This document shows, in pieces, positions 35,655 through 47,889 of a stretch of DNA of 64,000 nt. Source of the stretch: Cristatella mucedo. Lineage: Eukaryota > Bryozoa > Phylactolaemata > Cristatellidae. The stretch is from assembly GCA_009760855.2 (NCBI GenBank), contig WPIO01000047.1, positions 2,932,001 to 2,996,000 of the forward strand, given 5' to 3'. Position 1 is the first letter of the stretch. The number at the start of each line of letters is the position of its first letter. A program made the position numbers and the translations under genes. Below the pieces are notes generated by a model, which was given only the letters and a program-made list of their open reading frames with translations, was not told the DNA's origin and ran no database searches.

Positions 35655-38225
35655 GAGAAAGTGTGAGAGAGTGAGATAGAGAGAGAGAGAGAGTTACTCA
35701 TCAAGCAGCAAGCCAGGGGCAGGTATACCTCCGTCTGGAGCTGCAACAGAGTTCTCGAGTCAGTAACTTCTTGGGCCGAATAAAACGCCAGGTTTTGACC
35801 GATTGCGATCGAAGCCAAAAATTCACGGTTAGAAGTGTCCGGAAACGACAAGTGTCGGTGCCAAATCCTGTCTGAGCTCAGATATCTTAGGTTCTGTCCT
35901 GCTTGTCTGGAACATCATTTATCTGAAGAGTGTAGCTGTTGGTGCAGTCTTGTGCATTGCAAGGCATTGGGAGTGGCTATTGGTGAGGTTTCAGGCACTA
36001 GTGGCAAGACCGAGGGTTCATGACCTGGCGAGGGCATCGTTGCTTTGTCAAACCAAGTTAGTAGCAGATTCTAGCACTTCGTCTGAGCTTGCCATTACAA
36101 ATGCTTCCATTTATGCTTTGTAGCATTAGGCGAGCCGTTACCATAATTAATCAACTCGATATAGTTCGTTTTCCGCTGATTCTTCTGAGGATTTCGCAAA
36201 GGATTCACGTAAAGGTAAGTCAGAGATGTTTGCATCATAGAATGGATGCTGGAAGTCATAATTCTTTCACCTTACCACCACACACTCAGGGCATACAAGA
36301 TGGTGGGGCTGCTGCTTATGCTCCCCTTTAGTTTGACTAGAGGCACTCAGCAATCAGCATGCCAAGCACTGTGCATGGCTGGCTTTGGAGGTCAATGCTC
36401 AGCCATCTGTCGTTGATGTTTGAACACTCCTTAACGAATTCCTTAGGGAGAGTGAGAGTGTGAGAGATTCGGTTCTCTGAGGGTGCTATACAAATGTATT
36501 ATTATTGTTATTATTACTTCGCTGGGCCACCTGCTGACTGAATACGTGTTGCTGACTAGCTAGCTCGTGCTAACGCTGTAGTCATCTGCAAGAAGGCAGC
36601 AGTGTGGACCTCCATATTTGTTGATGTGTCATTCTCTGTGTGGTCAAATAAATAGGTTCAGCAGCTTTCTGCTCTGTCTAATCAAGTTGCCATTTGCCAT
36701 GCAGGCTGTAGTTCTACAAGCAGGGCAGCATAAAAAAACAGAGCCAAGGTTGCAGTTTAGGCCAAACAATGAAAATATGCAGCAGCAGCCTAACTCAAAG
36801 CCGCATATTACTGTGTAGGATGCCTCCCCTTCTGAAGAGCTTCACCATTGCCTTACAGGCACGCGACGTAGCATGCAGGAATGTGACGTAGCGTTCTTGC
36901 AAGGGGGTGGTGGCTAGCAGTGCCATTGGACCGTCAGGGGCTGACAAGTGCTCCTCACCCATATCATGATATGCCTGCCGGCGCACTGACTCCAGCGCCG
37001 TCCCGTTCTCGTTAGGAGGAGAGTGCCTTTTCTGCCGAGGAGGAGGAGAAGCTGCAGGCAGCGCTGGAGCTGTCTGCCGAGGAGCTGTCTCTTCTGCTCA
37101 GCACCCTCGAGTTCGTCTTTCAGCAGGTGAGTGTCTCCGTGCACGTGAGTGTGCACAGCCGGTGCCGCCGCCGCTCAATCTCGTCGTGCGTTCCTGCCCT
37201 GTTTGGGCAGGCCTCTCCTCTGCTCCTTCGCCTGCGCGCACGTCAGAGAGCTGCTCGTGCTGCGCTGCGCTGTGAGCCGCGTTGGCTGCTGCTCACTGGC
37301 TTGCCTAAGTCCTGCTCGCACGTCTTCTTTCTATTGCCGGGGGGGAGTGGAGGGAGGGACATCGAAAGGAAATGGCTGAGGCGACTGATAAAGGATCAGC
37401 GAGCCTCCGCCGGCTGCGTGCACTGTACTGAATGCCCTAGAGCATATTGCCATCGCTGATTAAGGCTAAGGCGACAGAGGACGAGTGCCTGCCTGCTTAG
37501 CGTGCTGTGGGATTGAAACTCCTCGTTGGAGCGAACCTGCCATGGTCTGCCTGCTCACTGTCTACTTAGCGCTGGCTCGCTGCAGTGCTGACGATGTGCA
37601 GACAGCTCTGTTTTAACCCGGAGCTAGCTCTTGTTTGTGTGTGAGCGGCACGAGTGTCCTTCAGCTGCATGTGTACTCAGACCCTGAGGGACTGAGGAGG
37701 CTGAATTCTCAAGCTCTCTAATAGCGTGTGCGACCAGGCAGCAGCCACCATGCAAGTAGCCGTGCCATAGTGTGCGCCGTCTAAGCTAAGCTGTGCCGTA
37801 ACACTGCTGTTTCGGCCCACTTACGAGCCAACTCCTATGAGCTCCTACTCCCTGTCCTCTCTTTGTCTTGTTGGCCTGCGGAGCTGCATTGTGGATGTGC
37901 TTGCGATCTCATCTCCACTGTGTCTTTGAGCGGCCTTGTCTTAGCTGCAGTAGCGGCCCTGCCTGGTGGAGAACTGTGTGTAGCACTGCAGTAGGATTTC
38001 TGCTGTATCATAAGCAAAATGAAATTGGCAGAAGTTCGCATGTTGCACAATTGATAGTGCAAACTACCCATTGCTAGATCGTTGCCGACACTGGTAAGTA
38101 GTTGTCATGTTTAAATTTTCTCTCATGTGCTGCGAATCAGTTGACATGAGCTTCAATTGGGATATTCCATTGACAATAGCAATCGGACGTGCCATAGGCT
38201 ATGTACATTTATACCGTAGGCATGG

Positions 38226-38278
<53 letters not shown>

Positions 38279-41200
38279 AGTTGTTATTGCACCCTCAGAG
38301 AGCCGCTGAATCTCTTTCTAGGTACTTGACATATGCTGTAAAGAAAGCATGGTCGAATGGTTAGTGGAATATAGTGGTGTGTGTTCGTGTGCATTTACCT
38401 GTGTTAATCTTTGGTTCGAATGCATGTTTGCATGTTCTTGCTTGTTTTCACAGACATTGAGCTCTCTGTTCTTGTGCGCTCAAACCGACTATCGAGTCAA
38501 TGAACTTTGCACAGCTTTTATGGTTTGCCCTGTACAGGTGCATCTTCTTTAATGGTGGGTCTGCTCTTAGCTGAGTTTACGATATCGACTTTCCTCCTAA
38601 ATTGGTACCGATTTTGGACTTACTTCCATCTGGTTCGATATTTTACCTCACCACATTTGCGAGAGGATGAGCCAAGTCGCAGACTCTCACGAAGGAAAAT
38701 CTTTTTCTGCTTTTTGGCTCTTACTTGGACAAGCCGACCATTCAAAACCCTGGGTCGTGTCAAATACACCCCACGGCCAAACTAAAAATCGCTGACATTC
38801 GTAGGCCTCTTACTTCGTGCAGTTATGTTGAGGCGTGTTCTGAGCAAGTCCTTGAACACCGGATGCTTATGCATGGCAGCCGCAGCCCAACGCTTTTCTT
38901 CTCCTTATAACAGTGTTATGCTTGTTGTCATTCTGCATGCTATCACTAACCATTCGGTCATATTTCCTTCGAAGCATATATAAAGTACCTAGAAAGAGAT
39001 CAAGTTCCCTGAGGGTGCTATACAAATGTATTATTATTATCATTATTACAGAGAAGATGACTCGAGTCTGCTTATGGAATCCACGAAACAAACGTACAAT
39101 GGTGCACCTTGCTTAGCATTATTTGCCAACACAACCAGAGCGGGCGTATTACTTAGTGCTTTGCACTATCTCGAAAAAAGCTTTTTTATGTGCTTATCTT
39201 TCTTTTCTTTCTTTGCCGAGCTGGTTTGGTCTAGCGGTTAAGGTGCTCGCCCCGACCAAGGTCTGACTGAGGTCGTGGGCTCGAGCCCCGAGGCATATGT
39301 GAAGCGCCTGAATAGAGATTAAGTTCTCTTGGGGCGCTATATGAATGAATTATTTTAATTATTTTTTTATATTCTTCTCATACTACTCTACAATGATGAC
39401 TGCAGTAACAACTCAAATTCCGAGGTTGATGGCCTGGCGGCTTTCTGGGGAAATCCTCTTTCATGCCAGCCTCCTTTATTGGGGGGGGGGGCTGTGGACT
39501 GGACTGAGTTGGCCATCAAATCGCTGATGTAAACTTCCTAACTAGGAGGACAGTTGGCATCGGTGAGGAGGAAAGTCAATAGTGTAAATGCATCTTTAAA
39601 GAAGAGCAAGGGGGCTTTGAGCTTGATCGGCCTTGAGCTGATCGAGGAGCTTCATTAGACCTTAGAAGTAATAATAATAATAATAATAATAATGCACTTG
39701 ATAAAGCGCCCTTAGAGATCTTAATCTCTCTCTCTAGGTGCTTTACATTTGCTGCAAAGGGAAATGCAATTGAATGGTGAGTAATATCATGCTTGAAAAA
39801 CAAACAAAATGAATAATATGGTTAGGGGTGACATGCACAGGGTCAGCATGCAAATGTGGTTAGTGGCAGCATGCACAGTGTCAGCACGCATAAGCACGTG
39901 AAGGACGAATCACAGCGACCCACTAAATGCTGTCCTAAATAGGTGTGTTTTTAAGTTCCTTTTAAATGTGGTCAGGTCAGGGGATGTTTTGACACAGGTC
40001 GGGAGGGAGTTCTGGGCTTTGGGAGCATACGAACTAAATGCATGGTCTCCAAAGAATTTGAGGTTTTGTACAGGGTATTTGTAGACTGTTGGATTCCGAA
40101 AAGCAGGTGGTAAGATGCTTGGCCTGATATGGGAGTATATCTGAGAGATAGGCTGGAGCCATAGAATGAAGGGACCTAAAAGTGAGCGACAAAACCTTGA
40201 AGTCAATCCGTTGCTTGACTGGTAGCCCGTGCAGGTCGGCGAGAAGTGGCGTAATGTGGCAACTCACTGCGACTCAACTGCGACTCTCACGACAGACAAG
40301 CCTAGCTGCAGAGTTTTGCACCAGCTGCAATCGCCTGATTGCGCATGCTGGTAGGCCAGTAAGCAGTGAGTTGCAGAAGTCGAGATGGGATGTCACGAAT
40401 GCATGGACCAACTTGGACGTGGTATCTTTATCTAAACAAGCCCGAATTTTAGCAATGTTATGAAGCTGAAAATAGGCAGATTTGACTGTGGAGCTGATAT
40501 GGTCGTCTAACGAGAGGTCGCTTTGGAATATGACACCTAGATTTCGAGCTGATTCAACAGGAGATATGCTAGCAGAGCCAATTTTGAGCGCCAGCCTTTC
40601 CAATTTGTGAATCACACTGGGTTTGCCCATAACTAGTAAGTTAGTTTTATCATCGTTTAGTTTTAGAAAATTTGCTGCCATCCATGTGCGGATGTCATGA
40701 ATACATGCAGCAAGTGAGTTGAGAGAATTTGAGGTGCTCGAAGGCTGGGAGGGATCAAAGCAAAGGTACAACTGAGTGTCATCCGCATAGAAGTGAAAGC
40801 CTAGATTGTGCTTGGCAATCGCATCAGCAAGAGGGAGAGTATAAACCGTGAAAAGATAATTTTGTCTCTATTTAGGTGCTTCATATATGCCTCGGGGCTC
40901 GAGCCCACGACCTCGGCCAGACCTTGGTCGGAGCGAGCACCTTAACCTCAGGGTCAAACTTTGCTCCTCTCCTATGTGCCTGCAAGTCGGTTGCTGATAG
41001 TTATGCTGTGCATTTGTGCCATCATCTCACGGCTCGTTTTGGAAACACTATTAGGGCAAGCCCTACAATAAACAATAAAGAATATCCAGCTGCAGGATCC
41101 GAACTCACGATCTGGATCAGGAGGTGTGAGCACCTTACTTCTTGGCAAAGACGACCAGTGCCTCATCCAAACGAATAGCAATAATAAGTCGTTCGTATAG

Positions 41201-44200
41201 CACCCTAAAAAAGCCAAATCTATACATCCAAGCTGGTCCATGCATTTAGGATGTTCCATCTCGACTTCTGTAACTCACCATGTCCAGGTCTTCCGGTCTC
41301 TAAATTAGGGCACTTATAGTTGGTGCAAAACTCTGTAGCCTGGCTTGTCTGTCGTGAACCTCACAATTGCCTGATTTTACTACTTCTCACCGACCTGCAC
41401 TGGCTTACCATCGAGCAGCATGTTGACTTGGGGGCATTGTCGCATTATTTTAATTCGACGATTTCACTTGCTCCGAGCCTACGTATCCAATCTACTTACC
41501 AACTAGGCTAGGCATCAGACAACCTGCTCTTCTGACTCAAGTCGTTGTTTAGTGCCTTAAATTAACCTGGAGACCTTTAGAAATCGGTCCTTTAGTCTGG
41601 CTGCTCACAAAGCCTACAACTCACTTCCAACTGATGTCTTGATATTCCCTAACTCGATGACATTAAAAAAAACAAGCTAAAATGCACCTTTTCTTCACAG
41701 CATTTGCATGGTCCTCGTGCTTTTATGTGTGCTGAAGTTGTGCATGCTATCCCGAACCACATTGACATGTTTCCCTTGCAGTATTTCTTAAGTGTCTGAA
41801 AGGAGGCTAAGTTCTCTGAGGGTGCTATACAAATTGCTTATTATTATTATTAATATTGACCTTGGGATGTCACGATTACGTGGATCAGCTTAGCTGTGGT
41901 ATGCTTGTCTATGCAAACCCGAGTTTTTCCAATGATAGTAGGTGAAATTAGGCAGACTTAACTGTGCAGCTGATGTGCTCAACCAGTGAAGCCTTTTTTC
42001 AAAGAGGGCTCTCAGACCCCATGTAGAGGCTGCATAAGATGTGCTGGTTGAGTCGATTTGGAGGGTTAAGCTGTCCATTTTCTGAGTAACACTCACTTTG
42101 CCCATACTTAGTAAGTTGGTTTTGTCGTCATTCAATTCGAGAACGTTTTCTGCCATCCGAGTGCAGATGTTAGCAATGCATGCAGCAAGAGACCGGATCA
42201 AGTTTGCGATGCCGGAAGGCAGGGAAGGATCAAAGCACAAGTACAGCTGCGTGTCATTTTCGTAGAAGTAGAAGCCTAGGCTGTGCTTGGCAATCACATC
42301 TGCAAAAGGGAAAGTAGATTGTGAACAGAAGTGGACTTGAAATGGATCACTGAGGCATCGCATACTTCAAAGATTTGCTGCATAACCGTTTTCCGTTGAC
42401 ATCTTCTCTTTGAGCTGTCTCTCTTCGATAAGACCTAAAGCATTGTAACACAGCACCTGGTATGCATAGGCAAGACGACGGTCACTCAAGAAGGATTTGG
42501 TGACCATTCATACCAAATGCTGCTTAGAGATCCAGCAGAACTAGGAAAGAGACTCTACATTCCTGAAAAGATCATTATACACTCGAAGAAGCTGTGCTGT
42601 CTCTTTTTAGTGACTGGCTCTAGAAACTGAGTGGAACGTACCTGTTAGGTTTGATGTTCAGATAATTGAGGGTAATTGAGATATTTGACCTGCCACGAGT
42701 GCACGTTCCAGCATCTGTGATGCGATGAGCTGATCCGGAGACTAGGCGGAAGTTGCAAAAGTTATCCTCGTCTATTGTCGATTTCCCAATGAGTGACCTG
42801 ACAATTGCCTCTTAGAAAGATGCTGGGACAGAGCATGAGGCTGAGGACAGATTTACTATGTTAATTTTGCAGGGCAGCTGTAAATCTATTTATTCCAGAA
42901 GGAGAATGGTAAGTATGGGGCGGTCCAATTGGGATGGATGTCTTGACTTTTTTTTTATTATTTCAAGAGAGGGTCGGCAATTGTACTTTATTGGCATTGT
43001 CCACCAGGATAATAGAAATTGATTAGTTACCTTCATCGTGGACTATTGCTTCTTTGATTCTTATTGGTCTATTTTCTATATGACCGTTTTGTGCTGTCAT
43101 GGTGCACTAATATGCTTTGGCAACAATTTGAAAAGGCTAATATGGTTAGTGCATTATTCCCTAGTTTTTGTCAAGTGCCCAAGCGGCCATCGGGTTCGTC
43201 CGTTGATTCACTTGTGTCAGTTGATCGTCGTATGTGGAGCGCACCTAGTCCGACAAGCAAGCCGATTCTGGCTCGTTACGTTTGCACTCTGCAGGCTGCC
43301 TACCACGCAGCTAGACCTGCCGTGCTGTCTGAGCAGCTCCAGGCGTTAGGCGTGGAGAACGACAAGACAGCAGCCATTGTCGAAACGTGGTCCACCTCTG
43401 CCAAAGCCATCATCGACGGATTGAGGAAGTACTCGGTAGCACCTGAACAGGTAGGCTGCTGTATAGCTGGTCGATGCCGGCTGGCCACTGCTGCCGCCAC
43501 CGACGTCTACTGGCGCCGATGCCGCCGTGCTTCGGTTGGATTGCATGTAGGACTGCTCTTCGTGGCAGAAGGGGGAGGGGCAGGAGCAGAAGCGCGAGCG
43601 GGGCACTGCTGTTCTTGGATTCGGATTGGGAGTGCAGCTAATCGCTTGCTTTATCGATGACTCCCTGTCTCGTGCAGCTGGACGGTGTTAGCTGGAGGTT
43701 GCATCTTGCTGTCGCACAGAAGAGCAAGTCGAAGCAGAAGGCGCCGGGAGCCCTGCTGGCGCTGCACGTGACAGATAATTCTTCATCGGTGAGTCAGCCT
43801 TTGCCGTTCGGTGGTGGCAGCAGCGGCTTGCTGTGTGGCCCACGTGCTGGCTATCGCGTGGGTGTGACTATGCCTCGAATTGTTTTGGCATCGTCACACC
43901 GTCGTGAACTTGGTGAATCTAATCGCTCGCAATGGCCTTGCGTTCGTATCGCATTGACTGGCATATAAGTGCTTATCACGAGCCAGACGTTAAGTCACTC
44001 ATTACTGAACTCACTGTGGCCGTTGTGATAGTGGCCGTCCCACCTACAAGCCGACACTTGCTAAATATTTTGGCAAACTTTGTACTGGCTGGAAACATTA
44101 GAATATGGCTAGCAGTACTTCGAGGCGCTAGTTTTGCTAGTATCAAACGTGTGGCCGTGAGGGGTCCGAGCACCCTTTACGTACACCTTATTTTGTGTGA

Positions 44201-46207
44201 ATGACTTAAGTAGTGGAGCCCTGCACACACTGCTAACTATGTCTTAATCGTTGGTCTGATCATCATTGTTGTCTTTGTCGTCGTCATGACAACCACCATT
44301 GACATCAGTAGGACAGGCTGATTTCCTATGCACCGTTGAAGTAGGCAAGCCTATTAATGTGCACATGTAGGATTTGGATGTTTTGGCTCTTTGCCCCTGC
44401 AAAGGTATCCACCAGCAGCTTAAAGCCAGAGGATTGCTTAACATAGCTGGAACTGTCATCCGAGACTGTAGTGTCTGGTTTGGCTAGAGCAGCTAGGTTT
44501 CGACATGTAATTACTGTCACTTGCTGTAATTCTTGACATTGATCCATTCGGCTATTTATACTGCCCCGTAAATAGACTTACCCATCAAAAGCAGCTAACA
44601 TATTTAATAATTGTAATCATAATAATAGATCGTTTGAATAACACCTCAAGAGAACTTAATCTCCACCTTGGCATTTGACAACTTGATGCGAGAGAATCAA
44701 TATTCCATGGTTAGAGACTTGTATGCTATCATGCTTAGACAAGCATGCAAAAGCAAACAGGTGTAATGTGCAGGCCAGAATGCTAAAGTAAGTACGATGA
44801 CAGTTAGGGCTACCTGCTAGTAGGACCTCTGGCTAGTAACAGACACTGAATCATGCTCAGGTAAGCAGGCAAAGCACACGGAAGCAAGACAGCCAAGTTT
44901 ACGGGGAGTGGAAGCTGAGGGGAACAGCTGCGTCCTTTGCTTATACTGAAAGAATACAACCTCATTGCATGTTGCGATCGTTGCTGGAGGGGTGAGTTCC
45001 TGCCTTTCAATGCATGCGAGCTGAAGGCAGATGACCTAAAGATTTCAATTTAGTATGAGCTATGGGGAGATGACTAGGTGCAGAGGAGTGGGTAGTTCGA
45101 GAGCACACTGGAGGTGGCAAGGAAGTCAGATAGATAGGCTAGTCAAAGAGACTTAAGCAGCTTATAAACCAGGCAGAGAATCTTAAAAATCTATTCGATG
45201 CTTGATTGGGAGCTTGGGAATCTTAGGCAGTTGTGGCATGATGTCGTAGCTACCCTGTTGACGACTTACCAGAGAAGCTGCTGAGTTTTGCACCAGTTGC
45301 GGACAATTCAGGGTCACTGGCGCCTGAATAAAGGTCACTGGCCGGGAGCCTGAATAAAGGGAATGGCAGTGCAGTCTAGGTGCCATGCCACTAATACTTG
45401 AAGTCTAGTCGGGCTCTAGTGCTCTTGATCAAGTAGTCCCTGATTTTGGCAATATTACTTAGCTGAAATTTGACTGATTTGACAATAAATAAAATATGCT
45501 CCTCCAATAACAAGTCGTTTTGGAATGGCGCACCTACACTATTGGCTGACGTCGGTGGTTGATGCCAAATGAGTCAGTCTTGAGCGTGACTGATGCTTAT
45601 TGGCATGAGTGACAAAGGACTCACCCGATTCACTAAACAGGTCCTATATTTATCGTCTCGGGCTCGTTGCTTGGATTGCTTCGATTTTTCTATATCAACA
45701 ACAACAGCAGCAGCAGCTTAGACAGCAGTTTAGGTGCCATAGTAGAGGCTGATCAATGTCTGGAGATATAGAAAAGCTAGCCTCAGGGAGCTTGTATGGC
45801 TGCCTGGCCACTCCCGTGGATGCATCAAAGAAGGAGATTTTCAAGTCGCGTTGATCAGCGATGCATAGCTATGCATCGCTGATTTTTTATGTTGCATCAT
45901 GGCCATCCCATGCCCTTGAATATATCGGCTGCTATTTCCGTACCTAATGTACTATTTTGGAGCTTTAAAAGTCGTCTGTTTAAACACCTTATACCTGTAC
46001 CATATTTATTAATTTCACTTGTGGTTTTTGTGACTTGACAACCACCCATCATCATGCACCGACATGTATCATCATGCTGCTGAAGCAATAAAGACCCTTT
46101 TTTTTCAGAAAGAGGACACAGTTCACATCGAGTTTAATCACAAGCAGCTGTTCGAGTTCTACAACCAGCTAGAGACAATCCAGCATCAACTTGATAGCTT
46201 AAGCTAG
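33963..46207 (+). CDS. COMMD10: COMMD10, COMM domain-containing protein 10 (complete)
   Basis: COMMD10 is a subunit of the COMMD ring of the Commander complex (with CCC and Retriever), which recycles membrane cargo from endosomes. Coding exons: 33963-33991, 36124-36214, 37016-37126, 43295-43450, 43678-43788, 46109-46207 (TAG). The total is 597 nt, 198 aa (human 202), with all phases consistent. Exon 1 encodes MAQLFTSTS and ends AG/GTAAAA. Its two-base overhang joins the C at 36,124 to make Ser before [12 protein letters not shown], matching the KKAVSLINAID region of the human protein. The start has a strong context (A at -3, G at +4). The N-terminal helical domain spans about residues 1-125. 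The COMM domain (about 130-198) begins [10 protein letters not shown] and ends [19 protein letters not shown], close to human. Introns 1 and 3 hold the large GA tract and LINE copies. Exon 1 is the least certain part. Confidence 0.94.
34497..34575 (-). repeat. AAT run plus LINE-A/SINE-C-like tail
   Basis: AATAATAATAATAAG followed by GTGTAGCGCGCTGAAAGAAC resembles the shared 3' tail in reverse. It is diverged. Confidence 0.45.
34855..34925 (-). repeat. LINE-A/SINE-C-like tail fragment
   Basis: AATAATGGTAATAATAATAT followed by TTAGTGCCATCAAAGAAATG and AATCTCTTTCTGGGTA. Confidence 0.45.
35256..35694. repeat. Large (GA)n/(GACA)n purine-rich tract
   Basis: About 440 bases of GA repeats with interspersed GACA and CAGA units, in COMMD10 intron 1. 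The long open frames that cross it in several registers (Arg-Glu or Leu-Ser repeats) are artefacts of the repeat. Confidence 0.97.
36462..36520 (+). repeat. SINE/LINE tail fragment with ATT run
   Basis: GAGATTCGGTTCTCTGAGGG, GTGCTATACAAATG, then TATTATTATTGTTATTATTA. This matches the 3' tail shared by family C and LINE A. Confidence 0.6.
38226..38370 (-). mobile_element. (AAT)n and LINE-A 3' fragment
   Basis: About 17 AAT/ATA units (38,226-38,277), then GCACCCTCAGAGAGCCGC, TCTCTTTCTAGGTACTTGAC and CATATGCTGTAAAGAAAGC, a diverged LINE-A 3' end. Confidence 0.75.
38975..39050 (+). repeat. SINE/LINE tail fragment with ATT run
   Basis: AAGTACCTAGAAAGAGATCA, AGTTCCCTGAGGGTGC and TATTATTATCATTATTA. 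Confidence 0.6.
39214..39360 (+). mobile_element. tRNA-derived SINE, family C (best-preserved copy)
   Basis: A-box-like TGGTCTAGCGGTTAAG, B-box region GGTCGTGGGCTCGAGCCCC, GCATATGTGAAGCGCCTG and tail AGATTAAGTTCTCTTGGGGC. It is nearly identical to 7,398-7,540, which suggests recent spread. It lies in COMMD10 intron 3. Confidence 0.88.
39481..39491. repeat. Run of 11 G
   Basis: Homopolymer in COMMD10 intron 3. Confidence 0.9.
39669..40852 (-). mobile_element. LINE-A, reverse transcriptase fragment with (AAT)n tail and intact YADD
   Basis: This reverse-strand copy is close to the one at 30,686-31,866. The (AAT)n tail is at 39,669-39,693. A mostly open coding region includes [13 protein letters not shown] (near 40,790), [34 protein letters not shown] and [19 protein letters not shown] small insertion or deletion lies near 40,270. 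The 5' end is truncated at about 40,852, where a SINE begins. It lies in COMMD10 intron 3, antisense. Confidence 0.9.
40856..40962 (-). mobile_element. tRNA-derived SINE, family C (truncated)
   Basis: GGTGCTTCATATATGCC, GGGGCTCGAGCCCACGACC, AGACCTTGGTCGGAGCGAG, GCACCTTAACC. It abuts the LINE-A copy. Confidence 0.8.
41075..41155 (-). mobile_element. tRNA-like SINE, family D-like, diverged
   Basis: AATAAAGAATATCCAGCTGC, GGATCCGAACTCACGATC and GTGAGCACCTTACTTC follow the family D order in reverse. Confidence 0.5.
41232..41862 (+). mobile_element. LINE-A fragment, decayed, with ATT tail
   Basis: TTGGTGCAAAACTCTGTAGC and ACCTGCACTGGCTTACCATC align with 48,475 and 48,545. The 3' tail is TTCTCTGAGGGTGCTATAC, then TATTATTATTATTAA. 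The frame is broken. Confidence 0.72.
41868..42370 (-). mobile_element. LINE-A reverse transcriptase fragment, decayed
   Basis: The reverse frame reads [28 protein letters not shown] and [15 protein letters not shown]. The catalytic box is altered to YEND (about 42,270). It lies back to back with the preceding plus-strand fragment. The 42,370-43,290 stretch that follows has no recognised gene. Confidence 0.8.
44615..45580 (-). mobile_element. LINE-A fragment, strongly decayed
   Basis: AATAACACCTCAAGAGAAC and TTAATCTCCACCTTGGC at the start recall the tail. At 45,180-45,300 and 45,420-45,520 the landmarks AAATCTATTCGATGCTTGAT, TTTTGCACCAGTTGCGGAC and CCCTGATTTTGGCAATATTA match the coding region. 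It lies in COMMD10 intron 5. Confidence 0.6.
45854..45883. repeat. Perfect 30-bp palindrome followed by a T run
   Basis: ATCAGCGATGCATAG is followed immediately by its exact reverse complement, and then by further T residues (six in a row, 45,883-45,888). It lies in COMMD10 intron 5, 225 bases before the last exon. Confidence 0.95.
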
Positions 46208-46851
46208 GAACATCCCTGTGGGTTGCATGCGTCCACTTTAAGTTTCAGCATTACACAGAGTTGCGAAAACTTGTCGTTGAGTAACTTTTCCTTCGAAGGA
46301 TTTTGTGCACGACTGCTTCATCGGTCGGCTCAGCTAGTTCAGCTATGCATCGTACAATGTCGCAAAAAGTCACCTGTCAGGCGTGTGAGAGCAGGTACTC
46401 CATAAGTGTCATTGGCTCCTTGGCAACAGCATCATAAAGAAAAAATTAATTGTACTGAATGTTACTAGAAGTGTATCCATTATCTTCCATTCAATTGTCT
46501 GTCGGCATTGCGCAGCCTCGCTGCTGGTAGATGATTTCTCGAATTGCCTGTAGAGCAGGCCATCTTTCGCGTGTGATAAAACTTCCTACTGACCTTCACT
46601 GGTGTGAGTGTATAGTCCTTACTCACGCAACGTTTTCCACCTATGTGTATATGCTCTGTATTTCTTCAGTGTCATTGTTGGGAAGTCAGCATGGCTTCGT
46701 GGTGACATGGCTTGGGCATTGACCAGACATAGGTGGCAGGGTGGATCAACCATGGCTGTACATTTAATAATCCAATTTAGATGGACGATGTCAGCCTGTC
46801 GAAGTGCAGCATTTATATTACTGTCAATCTCGGCATTCACCTAACCTTGCA

Positions 46852-46857
46852 AATAAA
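46852..46857 (+). promoter_or_regulatory. Candidate polyadenylation signal of COMMD10
   Basis: First clear AATAAA after the stop codon, 645 bases downstream. The distance makes it uncertain. Confidence 0.3.
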
Positions 46858-46859
46858 GA

Positions 46860-47120
46860 ATCTTTTTATTTTGCCAGGTGAATATATTTTACGTGCATTC
46901 ATTATAGAATGCCTTGTAGCAGGTGGACTAAGCACATTGAAGCTACAGCATATCAGTTTTAGGGGGTTGCCGTGTCGGTATCGGGTGCCCTGTTAGTTGG
47001 TTGATTTTATTTGTGACCGAAATGCCATTGATATTTGTGGATAATTACCACTCGAGTGTACACAGCATTAATCAGTATGACCGTCTAGCTGTTGCTCATG
47101 CTTGGTGCAGGCACCCTCTT
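46860..47120. other. Intergenic, nothing recognised
   Basis: No gene or repeat family seen in this short AT-rich stretch. Confidence 0.5.
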
Positions 47121-47123
47121 TAA

Positions 47124-47186
47124 TAGTAATAATACACTTGATAAAGCACCGTCAGAGAACTCAATCTCTTTCTAGGTGCTTTACAT
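47124..47186 (-). mobile_element. LINE-A 3' tip
   Basis: AATACACTTGATAAAGCACC, GTCAGAGAACTCAATCTC, TAGGTGCTTTACATT. Confidence 0.7.
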
Positions 47187-47221
47187 TAGGGTTTGCGAAT
47201 CTACCTTGGGTGTAGGCCTAG

Positions 47222-47370
47222 GGGCAAGGCGTACGCCCTTCATGACTCAGGTCGGGCGTTTGAGTCTGGCTTCAGGCAGACGATTCTCATTTTCCACTGC
47301 AGCAGAAGTGACAGTCGCTAAGGCTCGTCTGCTGCTATATAACGAAGGCTGTTAAATCAGCCGACCGTTC
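47222..47370 (+). mobile_element. tRNA-like SINE, family D, diverged
   Basis: CTTCATGACTCAGGTCGGGC, GTTTGAGTCTGGC, GACAGTCGCTAAGGCTC and GAAGGCTGTTAAATCAGCC keep the family D order. Confidence 0.72.
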
Positions 47371-47889
47371 CTCTTTAGCTGTGCAGTTGCATCTCGCTTA
47401 TTTAACTTTTCCTCAACAAAATTCCTACGACACGTAGACATCACATTGAAATTGGTCGTTATTTTTAGCTGACCCTAAGAGCAGTTGGAGAATGGTGCTG
47501 CACTAATCACTGAGATTTGCTACAGGAATTTGCTGATTTGCCAGCTCTTTGGATTCACCTGAGCTAGGTTGCTAGTTAGCAACGTTGGCTCGGTTGTCTG
47601 GAAGTACTGGACGATCTTAAGTCTTATGGCATAGGATTGGCTGCTGCAAGATGACTTGGGCTATCCCATGTACCTTGAATTCGTCTGGAGCTATCAGAGC
47701 TGTATTCCAGTAGATTATGTGGAGTCACTGCAAGTACAGCATGCTCAGTAACCAGTGGTCGCCCATTCTGCCGAAATGCTGCTGCTGCCTGTGGTAATGT
47801 AGCTGGAAGACCAAGAGAGCTCCGTAGGAGTTTTTAGTTAGGGTACGCCCAAACACTGTCCACGGTTGAATTCCAGCCTGACCCGCAAG

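Noticed and set aside
35139-35851. Long Arg-Glu and Leu-Ser repeat open frames on both strands
   Set aside because: They are products of the GA dinucleotide tract, which has no stop codon in several registers.
36089-36123. COMMD10 starting at a codon immediately upstream of the exon at 36,124
   Set aside because: The bases before 36,124 look like a pyrimidine-rich acceptor ending TTTGTAG, and a matching first exon with correct phase exists at 33,963.
43064-43660. 198-codon open frame presented as a single gene
   Set aside because: Only 43,295-43,450 (COMMD10 exon 4) is conserved; the flanks are intron read through by chance.
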